NCBI RefSeq assembly: GCF_013100865.1
Contig: NC_048317.1
Location: 12,400,909-12,464,908, forward strand
Origin: Trachemys scripta elegans
Lineage: Eukaryota; Chordata; Testudines; Emydidae
DNA: 64,000 nt
Direction: 5' to 3'
In this document: piece after piece, positions 21,420 through 33,811 of the stretch
Numbering within the stretch: the stretch's first letter is position 1
How the letters are laid out: every line of letters begins with the position of its first letter
Translations under genes and position numbers: made by a program
The notes under the pieces: model-generated
What the model was told of the DNA's origin: nothing
Seen by the model: only the letters and a program-made list of their open reading frames with translations
Database searches by the model: none

Positions 21420-24400
21420 ATTATGTTTTTTCAGAGGGGAAGGGAATTAGGGGGCTGACTGTCTGACCAGAAAACTCACCTGGGGCTCTGGGAGTCAGAC
21501 CCCCAGAATTTCCCCAGGGACTAGCAGGGAGATCGGGGGAGGGTCTTGAGAGCTGGGGAGAAGAGTTAGAGGGTGCAGGAGAGAGAGACCCAGGGTGGCT
21601 CTAAGGAGTGAGGGCTGGGTGGGCTGAGGGTACCCAAGGGGGAATGAGAGGCAGACGGGAGTGCAGGATGATCTGTGGGATTGCCAAGGGGAGAATACCT
21701 AGGGGAGTGGGTGGGGGAAGAGCCCAGGGCTGGGGCTGTGTTTGCTATGCCTGCAGAGGGATAATTTGCACTCTTCTGCCCCCGCCCTCCCGTCTGCTTG
21801 TCTTGTTTTCCTAGCGGGGTATCGGAGGGGAGGGGGAGAAGGGATATGCCACCAGTGACTTGTTGCCTCAACTGGCGTATGCCAAACACGCTAGTGGTTC
21901 TGGGAAGACATGAGGGCTCGAATGACTTTGCATCTCTGGTATTTTGGCTATGTGACATTTGCCATTACTCAGCAGTCGCAGGGAATTGCTGTGCCTTGTA
22001 AGCGATGCACTTAGTTTCTAACTCGTAGCCAGGATCCTGTCTGTATATGTTCAGCTTTTTCAGGATATTTTCTAGTTTTCCCAACTTTATGTGCAAGGGG
22101 CTAGAAAGTTCCTGCATGAATTTATGGGCAGCCTCTGCAATGTGACATCCACTATTCTAGCCGATCATGCCATCTCCAGCTTTCTTTCTCTCCTCGTCCT
22201 GCATCTCCCCTCCCCTTCCCCCCCAATATAATTCTCTTTGCCTGAGTGCTAATGTTAAAATGCACTGTGAGTTTGCAGACTTAGCAGGGCAGGGAAGGAG
22301 TTGGCACTCTGAGGGTGAGCAGGAGACCGGATTGTTGTGTTCAGAGGTACGCTCGTGCCAGGGCAGCACTGCGGAATTTCTCTTTCCCTGTCTGTCTCTT
22401 GGAGAACAAACACTCCTCCTTCTGGCTGGTTGCAGACATAAACCAACCCAACTTCAACATGTTGTACTTCATCCAGCAGCCTCTGGAGAGGATAAAATAA
22501 ACCCTGCACAGGTTGCAAAGCAAACTCGGCTAAGAATGCAGTAATACTTTTATCTTCAGCTCTGAGTAAATTCGGAAAGGCTGAAAATAACTTGAGGTGT
22601 AGGTAGCTTCAGTGGCTGAGCTGTTGATAAACAAGCCTGTAAAAACTTAATATTTGGTGAGAAGGATGGCAGAAGAATTCTGGGAGTAACGTATTCCAGT
22701 GTTGGATCAAGGAGAGCAGGGGTTCTCAAATTTTTACAAAGTATAAATAACCTCTTAATGGAGCCATTGGACTATACCTTCCCTCTCACAGCATACCTGT
22801 GATAAGTCCAGCAATTGCTTGCAGGGGAGGGTCCTATTTAAAATACATTTCGATGTATTTTTAGCATCACTTAATGTGATTGATCTGCTGGAGATGTGGG
22901 GGAGGCGGAGCCAGTACCATGTGATTAACCATCGTTCTAGGGCCACCCGCAAATGCTCCATGCGTTGTGGTTTAGGCTGTGTTGGTATTTGTACCTAGAT
23001 GCCATGGTGATTGGGGGTGTGATAAATACCTATGAATGTTTCAAAGGGCATATTGATCTATATTTAGGTTATAAGGGGATATTTTACAGTGTTGGTATAT
23101 TCCACGTACATATCTCCACCTAAAGATGCCCATTGCATATTTAATGGTATATTAACTCTTTACACAGAAGGAGACTTCAGCTGACTAGCGTCCAAACATT
23201 GGGCCTGACTTTTTTTCCCCCCAGAGGTGTTGAGGGCTTGCTTCTTTTCCATGAGTTGTGGCTGGGCACCCATGAAATCAGGCCCAAACGTTTTTTCAGC
23301 TACTGCATTATTTCTCCCTTTGCCCTTAGATACGAGCAGTCATGGATGGAAAAGCCTTGTGTAGTTTACTTACTCAGCTGTTAAAAAACATGTAAGCCCA
23401 TTGTAGCTTCCAGAGGAGAAATGCATGGCCCATGTGATTTTAAACAGGCTGTTGAACCCAGCAGTTTTGTCCGCCTGTCAGTTGCTGTGCAGAGAGGTCT
23501 GGACAGATGAATCCCATTGCCACAAAACGAAGGACGGGAAAGCCCGGTCCATCCCCAGCCCTTGCAGGACTGGGCTGTATGTTCCATGCACCACTAAAGT
23601 CAGTCTTGCCGTTGACTTCAATGGAAGCAGCAATGAACTCTTGCACAGAGAGAGAGGCTTTGTGGCATTAACTTTTCTGCATGAATACCAGGCTACAATG
23701 GGACGGGGTAATAGGTTGCTGCGGGGAAACTTGGACGGCTTGGTGGTGGGCATGAAGGCGTATGGTAGCGCGTTGAAACTGCACTGCCACCCTCGCTGCC
23801 TTTGTAACCCATCCCCATGCCTTATAAACCCTTACATGGGGTGCAGCAGGGCGTGCAAGGTTGCTGCGCTCCAGCATGGGGGTGAGTGGATGCCACGTGT
23901 GGGAGAAAACTAGGTTTAGCGCTAACTAATCCTTCAAACTGATCAGTCAGAAATTTCGAGTCCCTTTTTGGCTGCTCCTGGGCTGGTTCAAGGTTCAAAA
24001 AAAAAAGGGGGGGGGCAGGGTCATGTCTGGAGAGGCCTGGGGTCAAGGACGCTCCTCCTTGTGCCAATGAGACACTTGTTACACTGCCGTGAAAAACCTA
24101 CGTCTGGCCCATGCCCGCTGGCTCGGGCTTAAGGGGCTGTTTAATTGTGGTGTAGATGTTTGGGCTTGGGCTGGAGACTGGTCCCAGAACTGGAGCTCCG
24201 GTGTCTAAAGCAGTGAAACATCCGGCAGCCCCAGCGCTGGGAGCATGGCATGGGTGTCTAATTGCAGTGTAGACATACCCCTGTTACATGATCCCCTCCT
24301 AGTCCTCATTTCTGCCATCAGGGAGGAGAGACTTGGCAAGCATACAGCAGTGACTGTAATGCAGGGCTGAGGTTCCCTGTTTTGCTCAGCACTGTTTACC

Positions 24401-24624
24401 TGGCCTTTCCTTTATACAGAGCTCGGCATGTGCCCTGGGCAGGATCGAGCCCAGTGTGTGCATTCACAGAGGTGAGAATGTTGAGACTAGAGACCTGTGT
24501 GTGGGTCGAGAGAAGGGGAGTCTCACTCCATTTATTTCAGTGTTTGGCTGTCTAAACAACCACATTCGATACGATCTTGAATTGGTAACAAAAACGCAGG
24601 GCTACTCCGGTGGACAGTCGTTGA
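21420..24624. other. probable intron sequence, no exon recognised
   Basis: It contains an acceptor-like site at 22436 (pyrimidine-rich, ending ggttgcag) followed by a tiny open frame; I could not link it to a known protein. At 22717 a segment starts 'gcaggggttctcaaa', like the left end of a hAT MITE, but the right end was not found. At about 24077-24290 lies a degenerate MITE ending 'gcagtgtagacatacccc', related to the one at 61184-61460. Confidence 0.45.
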
Positions 24625-24638
24625 ACTCAATTATAGTT

Positions 24639-25163
24639 ACAGAGGGTCCTGTGGCAGCTTTGAGACTAACAGAAGTATTGGGAGCATAAGCTTTCGTGGG
24701 TAAGAACCTCACTTCTTCAGATGCANNNNNNNNNNNNNNNNNNNNNNNNNNNNNNNNNNNNNNNNNNNNNNNNNNNNNNNNNNNNNNNNNNNNNNNNNNN
24801 NNNNNNNNNNNNNNNNNNNNNNNNNNNNNNNNNNNNNNNNNNNNNNNNNNNNNNNNNNNNNNNNNNNNNNNNNNNNNNNNNNNNNNNNNNNNNNNNNNNN
24901 NNNNNNNNNNNNNNNNNNNNNNNNNNNNNNNNNNNNNNNNNNNNNNNNNNNNNNNNNNNNNNNNNNNNNNNNNNNNNNNNNNNNNNNNNNNNNNNNNNNN
25001 NNNNNNNNNNNNNNNNNNNNNNNNACCTCACTTCTTCAGATGCAAGAAGTGAGGTTCTTACCCACGAAAGCTTATGCTCCCAATACTTCTGTTAGTCTCA
25101 AAGGTGCCACAGGACCCTCTGTTGCTTTTTACAGATTCAGACTAACACAGCTACCACTCTGAT
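24639..25163. repeat. palindromic retroelement P1, with assembly gap at the centre
   Basis: An inverted duplication: the left arm (24639-24725) and right arm (25025-25163) are reverse complements with about one mismatch. Exact 14-bp target-site duplications actcaattatagtt lie at 24625-24638 and 25164-25177. Only the right end carries the complete family head ('cagactaacacagctacc', reversed). The 299 N (24726-25024) fall at the turn-around. Confidence 0.9.
24726..25024. other. assembly gap (299 N)
   Basis: The 20 bases before the gap (acctcacttcttcagatgca) are repeated exactly as the first 20 bases after it (25025-25044). The two sides therefore overlap, and the gap may be artefactual. Confidence 0.95.
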
Positions 25164-25177
25164 ACTCAATTATAGTT

Positions 25178-25869
25178 CTTACTCAACCAGTTTCTTTCAA
25201 GCTTGGCAGCTCCCTGGCATTCTTCACAAAGGGCTAGGCACATGCTGCTTCTAAACCGGAATGCGGAGTGACCTAAAGAATCTGGATTCCTCGAAGCATG
25301 AAATGACTCTCCTGTGTTTTGATCATGTTTTGAATTGTTACTTTCTCACCTGCCTCTTTTTTAAGCAAAACTTCAGCTCAAAAGCCAACCTTTCTAGTGA
25401 GTGCCTGAAAATATCGGCTTAGAATGAAAGTACTTTCTGATCCATGGCTTTGCCGCTAGCGTGATGTTATCATAACTGCCGCCTCTTGGATTTTAGCCAG
25501 AGAGACATGGCAATTGTCTAGAAGCGATCTCTAGTCACATGACGTTAGCCAAAGCTCAAGGTGTGCCCTGGGTCACTGTGTTCTTTTGAAGTCGATGGCT
25601 GACCTGTGGAGGTCACTTGGAGGATAACGGAGATAATGTTGATTGTGTTCTAGGATATGGTGGTTTTTAAGCTGATGTGTAATTAAACAGTTGTTCTTTG
25701 GCGCTCCTGATGGCCTGATCTGTAGTTACTACCTGACTAGCTGTTTGCCAGAGGAAGAAGGTGCAGGCGTGTGAAACTATTGTTTTCCCTTTCTGGTATC
25801 AAACTAGCCATGTTCTGCAGATATACAACTTGCTTTACATTTCAAGTGATAGTTTAACTCTGGCTGTGC
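25178..25869. other. non-coding stretch, nothing recognised
   Basis: No open frame of note, no repeat that I can name, and no splice pair. Confidence 0.5.
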
Positions 25870-26072
25870 CAGTGGTTCTCAAACCTTTGTACTGGTGACC
25901 CCTTTCACATAGCAAGCCTCTGTGTGCGACGCCCCCTTATAAATTAAAAACGCTTTTTAACATATTTAACACCATTATAAATGCTGGAGGCAAAGTGGGG
26001 TTTGGGGTGGAGGCTGACAGCTTGTGACCCCCCTATGTAATAACCTTGTGACCCCCAGTTTGGGAACCCCTG
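25870..26072. mobile_element. hAT-type MITE (CAGTGGTTCTCAAAC ends), copy 2
   Basis: It begins CAGTGGTTCTCAAAC, the classic hAT terminus, and ends 'cagtttgggaacccctg'. The flanks are ggctgtgc (25862-25869) and ggctatgc (26073-26080), 7 of 8 matching. The interior is the reverse complement of the 17.6 kb copy. Confidence 0.87.
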
Positions 26073-26080
26073 GGCTATGC

Positions 26081-28038
26081 AATCCCAATCAGCTGCAGGA
26101 GAAAAAAGCTAAAAGATTTGGTCACAAAAAGTTCAGGAACTGAAGGGGTTACTGAACCTTCCCTTGAAGGCTCTGAAAAGTGACTTTCAAAAGGCACCAT
26201 ATGGTTCCATGTCTGTTTCTCAGGGACCCACCTCTCAAATGTGGTCTGTTTAAAGTAAAACTCTTCTGTCAGAAAACTCACCCAGACCTTTGGGAGTCAA
26301 ACCCCAGCTGCAGGCAGGGTAGCCTGCTATAAACGATGATTTGTACTGGTGCATCTGGTTTTCAGCAGGAGTCAGTTGTGCTGCTGTAGATAACAGGTTA
26401 CCCTTTTTACTCTAGGAGTTAGCGCTGGTGGATCTGTGCTGCGGGCTGCCCTTAATGGCTGGGCTCAGGGCAAATCTTCAGGGTAGACAAGGCCTTGGAG
26501 TAAATAGTTCCGTTGATGATGCTGAGGGGGGCATAGAATCCAACTGTGGTGGCTCTGCTGGGACCCTAAAGTCAGCTGATCCGCTCCGTGTATGCAGAGT
26601 GAAGAGGTGCCATTCTCACATAGCCACAGCAAGTCTAAAAGTAATTGTGAATCAGCTGACAGTGTCTGAGGCCAGTGCAGCCTGGAAAACTGTCAAAGGG
26701 TGCGTGGGGCCCTGGAAGCCCTTTCTGCTGCATGCACACCTGAAGTCCAATCCCTGTGCTCGTCATGAGACTGTTCTTCCCGTCACCGCTTTGCCATGCC
26801 GGCAGACTCTGGCTGTTTTAACCTTGTGCCTTGCTCCCCAGGGCGTGGCTGACTTGCTCACGGGGCCTTCCTGCTGGAAGGCCAGCTGGTTCAACACCTC
26901 TGACCGCCCTGGCTTGGACTGAGCAAACTGGGATAAGCCTGATAGTTCCCTGTGTGTCAGGGGTAGAGCATCATCCTTGGTAGGTACCTCTGCTTGTAGG
27001 GAGGACTAGAGAAGACACGCCATGCTGGCAGCTGGCAGAATTTCTGTCTGCGAGGGAGGCATGTAGTTGGTGGCAGGGTCTCGGGGGTCGTAGAGTCTGT
27101 TAGGCTTTGCCCACCTCGAAGAGGCAGTCCTACCCAGCTCTCTCTCCCAGGGAGCTAGAAAAGAGGACGTAGGGCTGGTCTGCCCTGTTTGCCCACTAGA
27201 GGCTGCTCATGGGACAGGCTGAAGGAGCTACTTGTTTCTAGCTTGGCTTGTGAACGTTAGGGTCTCCAGTCTCCTGCGCTGTGAACAGGAGCTGCTCATG
27301 TGGAACATTGGGGGGCTTATTCCCCAGTAGTTCTTCCCTCTGGATAACCATTGAGACAGCAGAGGAGTGCCCCAAACAGCAGAGCCGCAGAGAATGAGGA
27401 ACATGGTCTCTTTTCAGGACTCATTAGAACTCTGCACCTCTTTACAACTCAGTTAGAAAAACGTAGGGGACTTGAGCTTCTGCAAAAATATATTGCTAAG
27501 AGAAAATGGCTTAGAGGTTTGGGAATGGATATGGAGTGTGTCTCAACTGGGATGCCAGCTCAAATCCAGCCGAGGTTAGCGGTGACTGAAAAACGTTGCT
27601 GTCTGATGGCTTTTTGGTGGCGTATGTGGAGTGAGTTTGTTGGCATCTCCTTTAACTTCCTAGCAGGCAGATGTGCAGATAATTGTCTGACACTAACTGG
27701 GCACTCTCTGGCAGTTGTGGCAGAAAAGCCAAGGATCGGATGGACCCTGGGGACAGAACAGATGTTTAACGCCCAGGAGTAGCCTCCCTGTAGGCTAGAG
27801 GGTGTAACATACTGGCATGGCAATGCGGAAGAAGCTGTTTGGATACACAAGGGACCTTACTTTGCAGGGCAGTTATTTGGGTGCCTATTACAGGGTAAAA
27901 TTCACACCATTTTTTTTTTTAGTTAATAGTAAAAAAAAAAATTACTATTAAAATAATCTGGGAAGATAATTAAATAGCAGTAAAGGTAAATACCTAGTCC
28001 ACTGCTGCTTAGCAGTAATTGCAATGTTTAGAGTCACT
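26081..28038. other. non-coding stretch with unassigned open frames
   Basis: Two fairly long + frames (26428-26922 and 27351-27782) have no recognised homology, no repeat match and no clear splice context. I treat them as chance. A and T runs lie at about 27910-27945. Confidence 0.45.
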
Positions 28039-28049
28039 GGCAATATATT

Positions 28050-28236
28050 GACAAGTTTCAGAGTAACAGCCGTGTTAGTCTGTATCCGCAAAAAGAAGAA
28101 CAGGAGTACTTGTGGCACCTTAGAGACTAACAAATTTATTAGAGCATAAGCTTTCGTGGACTACAGCCCACTTCTTCGGATGCTCTAATAAATTTGTTAG
28201 TCTCTAAGGTGCCACAAGTACTCCTGTTCTTCTTTT
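28050..28236. repeat. palindromic retroelement P2
   Basis: Left arm from the head 'cagagtaacagccgtgttag' to 'tttattagagcat'. The right arm is the exact reverse complement of the last 57 or so bases. The loop is about 38 bases (from 'aagctttcgtgg' to 'ttcttcgg'). Target-site duplication ggcaatatatt (11 bp) at 28039-28049 and 28237-28247. The complete head is on the left only. Confidence 0.9.
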
Positions 28237-28247
28237 GGCAATATATT

Positions 28248-29993
28248 CAAACAGCAGCTCATGGTAGCAAACAGCAACGAGGCACCTTTTTTGCACCTAC
28301 GTGTACTTTGTATAAAAAGAGCTGCATTGCATTCGTTCCAGCATTGGCGTAACGGGAGTATGATCTCTGCCAGCTGGCTTTGGGAGGGGAACAGGCAACC
28401 CTGCTTGTGGAAGGCCAGTGCTTTACATAATCCGGGACTTACAAAACAAGCTCAGAGGCTTGGCAAATCCTGTTTGCTATTGTCACTGCTCAAAGTTTAC
28501 TGTACTTCTTGGGTTCCCTTCCAGATTTCTGGGCTGTCTGAGAAAGATGCAAAGAGCCCAGTCAGAAGAGTCGGGTGTATGTGGCATCTAGTCCACCGGC
28601 ATTCCCCAGATGAAACTATTTCAATGTTTCACAAGAGATTTTGAGCAGCTTTGTGCAGCTTTATAGGGCTTGGTCTCAGGACTCTTCCTCTATCCACTTA
28701 GCGGTGTTTGTTTTTAGTCCTGATACCCGGGAGAAAATCCTGAAACGTCACTCTTGTGTGTGTTGGGGAGGATGGGGGGTGAGTGCAAGTGTATGGGCTC
28801 CTATCCCAAGTGCGCGATCAAATTTAGAAAGTGCCAATTAAAAACTGGCCCTGATTCTCCGCCTCTTCCACCCTGTGCTGAGGCCAGGAACGGAGGGTGG
28901 TGATGGCATTAAGTCAGCGTTGTGTTCCCTGCAGTGTGGGCCCTGCCAGGGCCAGTCTGTCCCCTGCTGCAAGTTAGAGCAGCCCTAGGTGGTGATGGTT
29001 CTAAAAGGCTGCATTTAGGTGCACTTCCTTTGGATGATTGTCTGCTTTTGACATGTCCCCTACATTGGGGATTGGCGGGGGGCAGCATAGATCTAGTCTG
29101 GTAGCTATAAGCCAGCTGGGAATCCTTTTTACACCTGGCTGTTCCCCGAGGGGCTATTTCTGGGGGCCAGAGTAGCATAAAGAGGCTGAGGTGTGAGAGA
29201 ACTGGGCTTCTTGCATGTGAAAATCATCGGAGTGGAGCAGATTTCTGGGGTGCACGCTCTTTGACTGCCAGACACCTTTGATTCTTAGTCGGTTATTTCA
29301 AATTCTGATAACTAACATTTGCACATGTAGAGTTTCTTTCATCTGAAGGATCTCAAATGTTTTACAAACACCAATTAAGCCACCCAACACCCTGTGAAAT
29401 CAATTAAATAAAAGAATTTTATTAAAATGTTCTTTGCTCCTGCTTGTACTTTTAAATAGGTAATTAGGAAATCGTTCCCCTCTTTCTTTTTAATTTATGA
29501 GCTTATTCCTTGTAAAATATAACCCTTTAGCGTTGTTTTCAAACAAGCCCAGTTCTGGGTACCAGCAAACTTTTTGCTCCTCATCTTAATGTGTGACACG
29601 CCTGTGCTTCTCTGGTACCTAGTAAAGTAAAATTGGGAACCCAGGCATCCTGAAGACATGAATAAATCCTCTTCTTATAGGTGACTTGTAACTCATTTCA
29701 CATAGGCTACTAGATGGTCATTACCTTTTGACACAACTGATTTGAGCCAGATTTGAACAAGTAATCTAGAGCCGTGTGTGCCATTACCAATGCTTTGAGC
29801 TAGCTAGTACTGCCAACTGCAGTGTAAACTAAGTGGTTTGTGAATAGTTGAGGATGTTGCATTACATGTTTACAGGTGCAGAAGAATCTCACAGGCATAG
29901 AAGAAGACCACTGCAGAAGTTGTGAACTCACTGCGGCTCGGTCACGAGTCTGATACCTACGCTGGCTTCTGCAGAACGCCAGATCTGCCTGGT
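28248..29993. other. non-coding stretch, no gene recognised
   Basis: A possible ancient SINE tail lies near 29330-29400 ('catctgaaggatctcaaatg'). The open frames 28261-28644 and 28641-28841 match nothing I know. Confidence 0.45.
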
Positions 29994-30001
29994 ATAGGAA
30001 A

Positions 30002-30176
30002 TAAGGTTGCCAACCCTCCAAGATTGGCCGGGAGTCTCCCGGAATCTGCATCCATCTCCCGGGGACTATTGAAAGCAAGCCAGGAGATTTTAATAGGATA
30101 TTTTAAGAAAATGACGTGATCATGTCGGGGGAAAAAAATTCTCCCGGAATAGCTTCAGTCAGAGTTGGCAACCCTA
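30002..30176. mobile_element. hAT-type MITE (TAGGGTTGCCAAC ends)
   Basis: The left end TAAGGTTGCCAACCC and right end GAGTTGGCAACCCTA are inverted repeats. An exact 8-bp duplication ataggaaa lies at 29994-30001 and 30177-30184. The length is 175 bp and it is non-coding. Confidence 0.87.
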
Positions 30177-30369
30177 ATAGGAAACGGCAGGGTGGCTTGA
30201 TGGCCGGAAACGCTGCTACAGGCGTTAATTGTATTGTTAATGCACTAATGCATTGCCATATTTAAAATGACTCCGGATCACATGTAGCAATCAAAAAGTG
30301 GGAGATAATGGCTCTATACCTTGAGGCAGATGGCAGCTGATAAAACAAGAGTAGGGGAGGCAGTGTTGC

Positions 30370-30500
30370 CTAATGTAGCCAGGACTCCTGGCTTCTATTT
30401 CTAGCTTGCTGTGTGACCTCGCTTAACTGCTCTGTTTCCTCCTCTGGCAAATGATGCTACCTCTTGCCTCTCAAGGCTCTGTGGGAGGATCAATAAATCA
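30370..30500 (+). repeat. MIR-like ancient SINE fragment (probable)
   Basis: 'cttgctgtgtgacctcgctt', 'aactgctctgtttcctcctc' and 'gctctgtgggaggatcaata' follow the sense MIR body in order. Diverged. Confidence 0.55.
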
Positions 30501-31124
30501 GTGTTTAAGGGCTTTTCATTTCTATAGCCTCTTTTATCCAAGAATCTTGGTGGTGGTACTTTTTTTTTTTTTTTTAAGTTAGTATTTGACATGTCAGGAA
30601 AAGAACCCTTCAGAACTTGGGATCCTTTGATTAGTAACGATAAATCTCTGATAGGGCCACGCAACCCACAAATGTCAGTGTTCAGCACTGGGATGAACGA
30701 GGGCAGAAGCTGACCCACTCTTCAACCACGTTGCTCTGTAACGTGACTTTCTCTAGCACTGTTGATGTTGTGCTGGATGCACGTGTCGGTGACGTGGAGG
30801 TAAACCTCTCCCGGATGGTACGGATTGTCCTCGTCCAATCTGCAGGCTTGTGAGTAGCCTAATTCCAGGCTGGCAGATGGGGTCAGTGCTGCTTGGGGTT
30901 TTCCTCAGATGTAGGAGGGAGGCTTTAAATAAAAGATGGAATCATTTGTAGTGAGTTGCATAATTTGAAACCAGCTCCTTGCAAACACTGACTGGTTCTG
31001 GGCTGAGTGAGAGAGACTTTCTGTCCAAAAAAAGTTTATTAAAAATCCCAAGTGGTACAAAATAGGGTCTTAAAAATCGAGCTGTAGTAGTGTTACTGAG
31101 ACTTGGTATGTGATATATATTTTT

Positions 31125-31310
31125 TTTTGGGTAGCAAACTTCCTGAAGTGACTACTGGTGATTTTGGGTGCCTACCATGAGACACCTTAAAGAGGCCGGA
31201 TTTTTCCGAGGATGGGTGTTCAGCATTTTGACAATTGGATCCTTCTAAGGTGTTTCGTGTTGGGCAGGGCACCCAGTATCACTAGTGACTCTTGAAAACT
31301 TTCGCTCCTG
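31125..31310. repeat. ancient interspersed repeat ('gggtgctgag' palindromic type)
   Basis: 'gattttgggtgcctaccatg', 'gagacaccttaaagaggcc', then 'ttcagcattttgacaattgg' and 'aaggtgtttcgtgttgggca' form an inverted arrangement. It is shared with 60483-60650. I recognise an old amniote repeat but cannot name it. Confidence 0.45.
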
Positions 31311-32519
31311 TGTGATGACCTAATTTAGTCTTCAAGGAATGCAGGCAAGACAGGACTGGCTCGGGCTAGCTCCCTGAAGCCCTCAACTCCCCTATCCTCA
31401 GTCCCCAGCTCTGCCAGTCCAACTGGGTCTTTAACAGCATGGTTGACACCCAAGCAGAATCTGCATATTTGTGATCTGGGCAGAAAACTGGTGGTAGATG
31501 TCTACTTAGGAGTAGCTGACAGCTCACGTGTGATGAGTACCTGTTCTGAGGCATGTACTTCTAAAGAGCACCAGCATGTGCATGTGGGGGTTGATGAAAT
31601 CCCTCCAAGCAGGTGGTCTACAAGGGAGAAAGGAGATTTTAGAGCCAAGAATCAAGCCACAATTTGCCCATATATCTTCCCTTAGCATCACTATTTTCTA
31701 CAAATAATGACATGCCAGTATCTTGCTTCTGTAGGGGCGGCAGCAATGAGAACTCTTGTAACTGACACTTGGAAAGCCGACTCAGCCGGAACCCATCAGC
31801 CGTCACTCTGTAACATGTCGCCTTTTCCTATTTTAGGAGTGAACCCTTTTATTGTTAAGCTAGTGAAGCATGCACAACAGCTTCTTCTATAGCAAAGGAT
31901 GCAGATCGAGCAACCCTGGAGGAGAAAATTCAGAGTCTCTTCCCCAGCACAGCACTGGCTGTGTTGCTTTTCTCTTACGGTAGCTACTGCGTATATTTCT
32001 GCCACCCAATTGCTAAATGTCTGTAAGTGGTTACTGGAAACACTAAAGAAATGAGAAAACAAATGCCATGTACACAGTAGCTAATTCTCCCTTGTAGTTT
32101 CCACACTGCCTTCCTTTTCTACACACCTCCCTGCGCTCTGTAGTTCAAGTTAGTTACAGCCCGGAGCACAACAAATAATGATCACATACAGACGCGCTCG
32201 GCAATTGAATGAAGAAGCTCATTTGCACGGGGCCGTTAATTCCCTGTATGTTCTAATCTCTGAGACCATCTGTGTCCCTGCCTAGGCTGGGGAGATGATA
32301 GAACTCTCGGGATTTATTCCAGGAGGTGAACGTGAAGAGAACTGCCTGCAGATCCCTTCCCTGGGTCAGAGGAGGACAGCCTCATTAGCTTTGGAAATAG
32401 CTGCTCACATTTTAGTCAGGCAGGCAGCTATGTAGCTAGGAAGTGCCACCGGGATCTAGGATGTGGGTTTTCAGAGCGCCAGTATACTGAAAATAAGAGG
32501 GAGAAACATACAGGCCCTT
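31311..32519. other. non-coding stretch, nothing recognised
   Basis: No named repeat and no coding exon seen. Confidence 0.45.
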
Positions 32520-32750
32520 GTTAGTACCTTCCACCCAAGCATCTCCAAGGGCTTTGCTGGCCAATGACCGAAGGCTCATGACCCCCTTGGGAGGTAGGTA
32601 AGAACTGGTATTCCCTGCTTATAAATGGAGACACCGAGGTGAAATGACGTGTCTAGGATTGAAGAGCAAGTGTGTGGCAGAGCCAGGATTAGAACCCAGA
32701 GGGCCTGTCTCCCAGTCCTTTGCTCTGTCTGCTAGAAGCACTGCTTCCCT
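32520..32750 (-). repeat. MIR-like ancient SINE (probable)
   Basis: 'atctccaagggctttgctgg', 'gggaggtaggtaagaactgg', 'aatggagacaccgaggtga' and 'gcagagccaggattagaacc' match the antisense MIR/CORE-SINE body, the last being the tRNA-like head region. This is the clearest MIR-type copy in the window. Confidence 0.62.
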
Positions 32751-33811
32751 GACTTCTAATATGCCGTGATTTTATTGGAGAGAAAGAACAGATGGTCTTG
32801 GCTTAAAGGAGGCGGCGAGGGGCGGACGGGGACTTAAAACAACTGGATGTGTGAGACCAGCCCTTCAACAGTGAAGTGTCAGTCCTTGATCGTGCTGCCT
32901 CTGCCAGGGAGCAGAGGGCTCGGATTGCTTTGGTCACAATTGAGTGCCTCCGGGTAGCTGACACTTGGAGTGATGACAGATCCAGAGGAGGTGCAAATCC
33001 TGGAGGAGGAGGACTCCTTTATTCACAAACCAGAGAAACACTCTAAATACACGGTGCCTAGTGCAATACAGGCAAGGCTGCTGCTGTTTGGGGAACTGTG
33101 CCTGGATTTTCCCCATTACATCTGTTCAATTGATCTAATCTGTAGACATGTGCTTTGCAGTGGTCACATGCCCAAATACTCCGCTGCATCAGATCGCTGT
33201 ACAGCTTGTCAGTCTGTAAAGCACCAGGGTTGTGTGGGGTCTAGGCCTTTACCAGGGCTGAGTGCAGCAGCTCTCTCCCTTCTTTCCTTTGCTTTTGGGA
33301 ATTTAATTTCCCTTCCTCAATAGCTGATGAAATGAGGACTTGCTGGCAAGGGGTCTGAGCTGGGGTCAGTAGATGGAGACAGAGCCTGGCGTGGGAGTCT
33401 CGAGCTCTTGGCCCTTTAGCTAGTAGATGCAGGGGGAGCAGCATCTGATAGGGGAAGAAGAGATGTCACCTGCCTCTTCTAAGCAAAGTTTTGCTCCCTC
33501 TCCAGCTCCCCCTGTAACCATGGGGTAAAGGTCCCTGGGGCAGAAATTCTGACTTGTCAGCTCTCTCCTCTCCCCTCCCCTAGTGCCCTGTAGTGGGGTG
33601 GAGTCAGGGTGATTCTAAGAGAGAGAAAGGGGAATGTGGGCTTGGATGGGAGTGATGGGGAAGGATTAAAAGTAAGTGTGTGTGGGGGGGAGGCAGCCCC
33701 CTGATGCCTGGTTTCCAATTTCCAAGTGTGGGTTTTTGTTGTGGTGAGAGAGAGAGAGAAAGAAGGTGCTTTAAATTCTAGATACAAAGCGGGCCCCTGC
33801 ATTGCCTACGC

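Noticed and set aside
20685..21450. Frames up to 236 codons rich in Gly/Pro on both strands
   Set aside because: They arise from the CpG island and the 38-39-bp minisatellite.
23425..23913. 162-codon open frame with overlapping minus-strand frames
   Set aside because: Both strands are open over the same stretch, which points to base composition rather than coding.
24696..25095. Open frames made mostly of X
   Set aside because: They cross the N gap.
26428..26922. 164-codon open frame
   Set aside because: No recognisable domain, no splice signals, composition like its surroundings; chance in moderately GC-rich DNA.
27351..27782. 143-codon open frame
   Set aside because: No family motif and no conserved-looking pattern; not supported as a gene.
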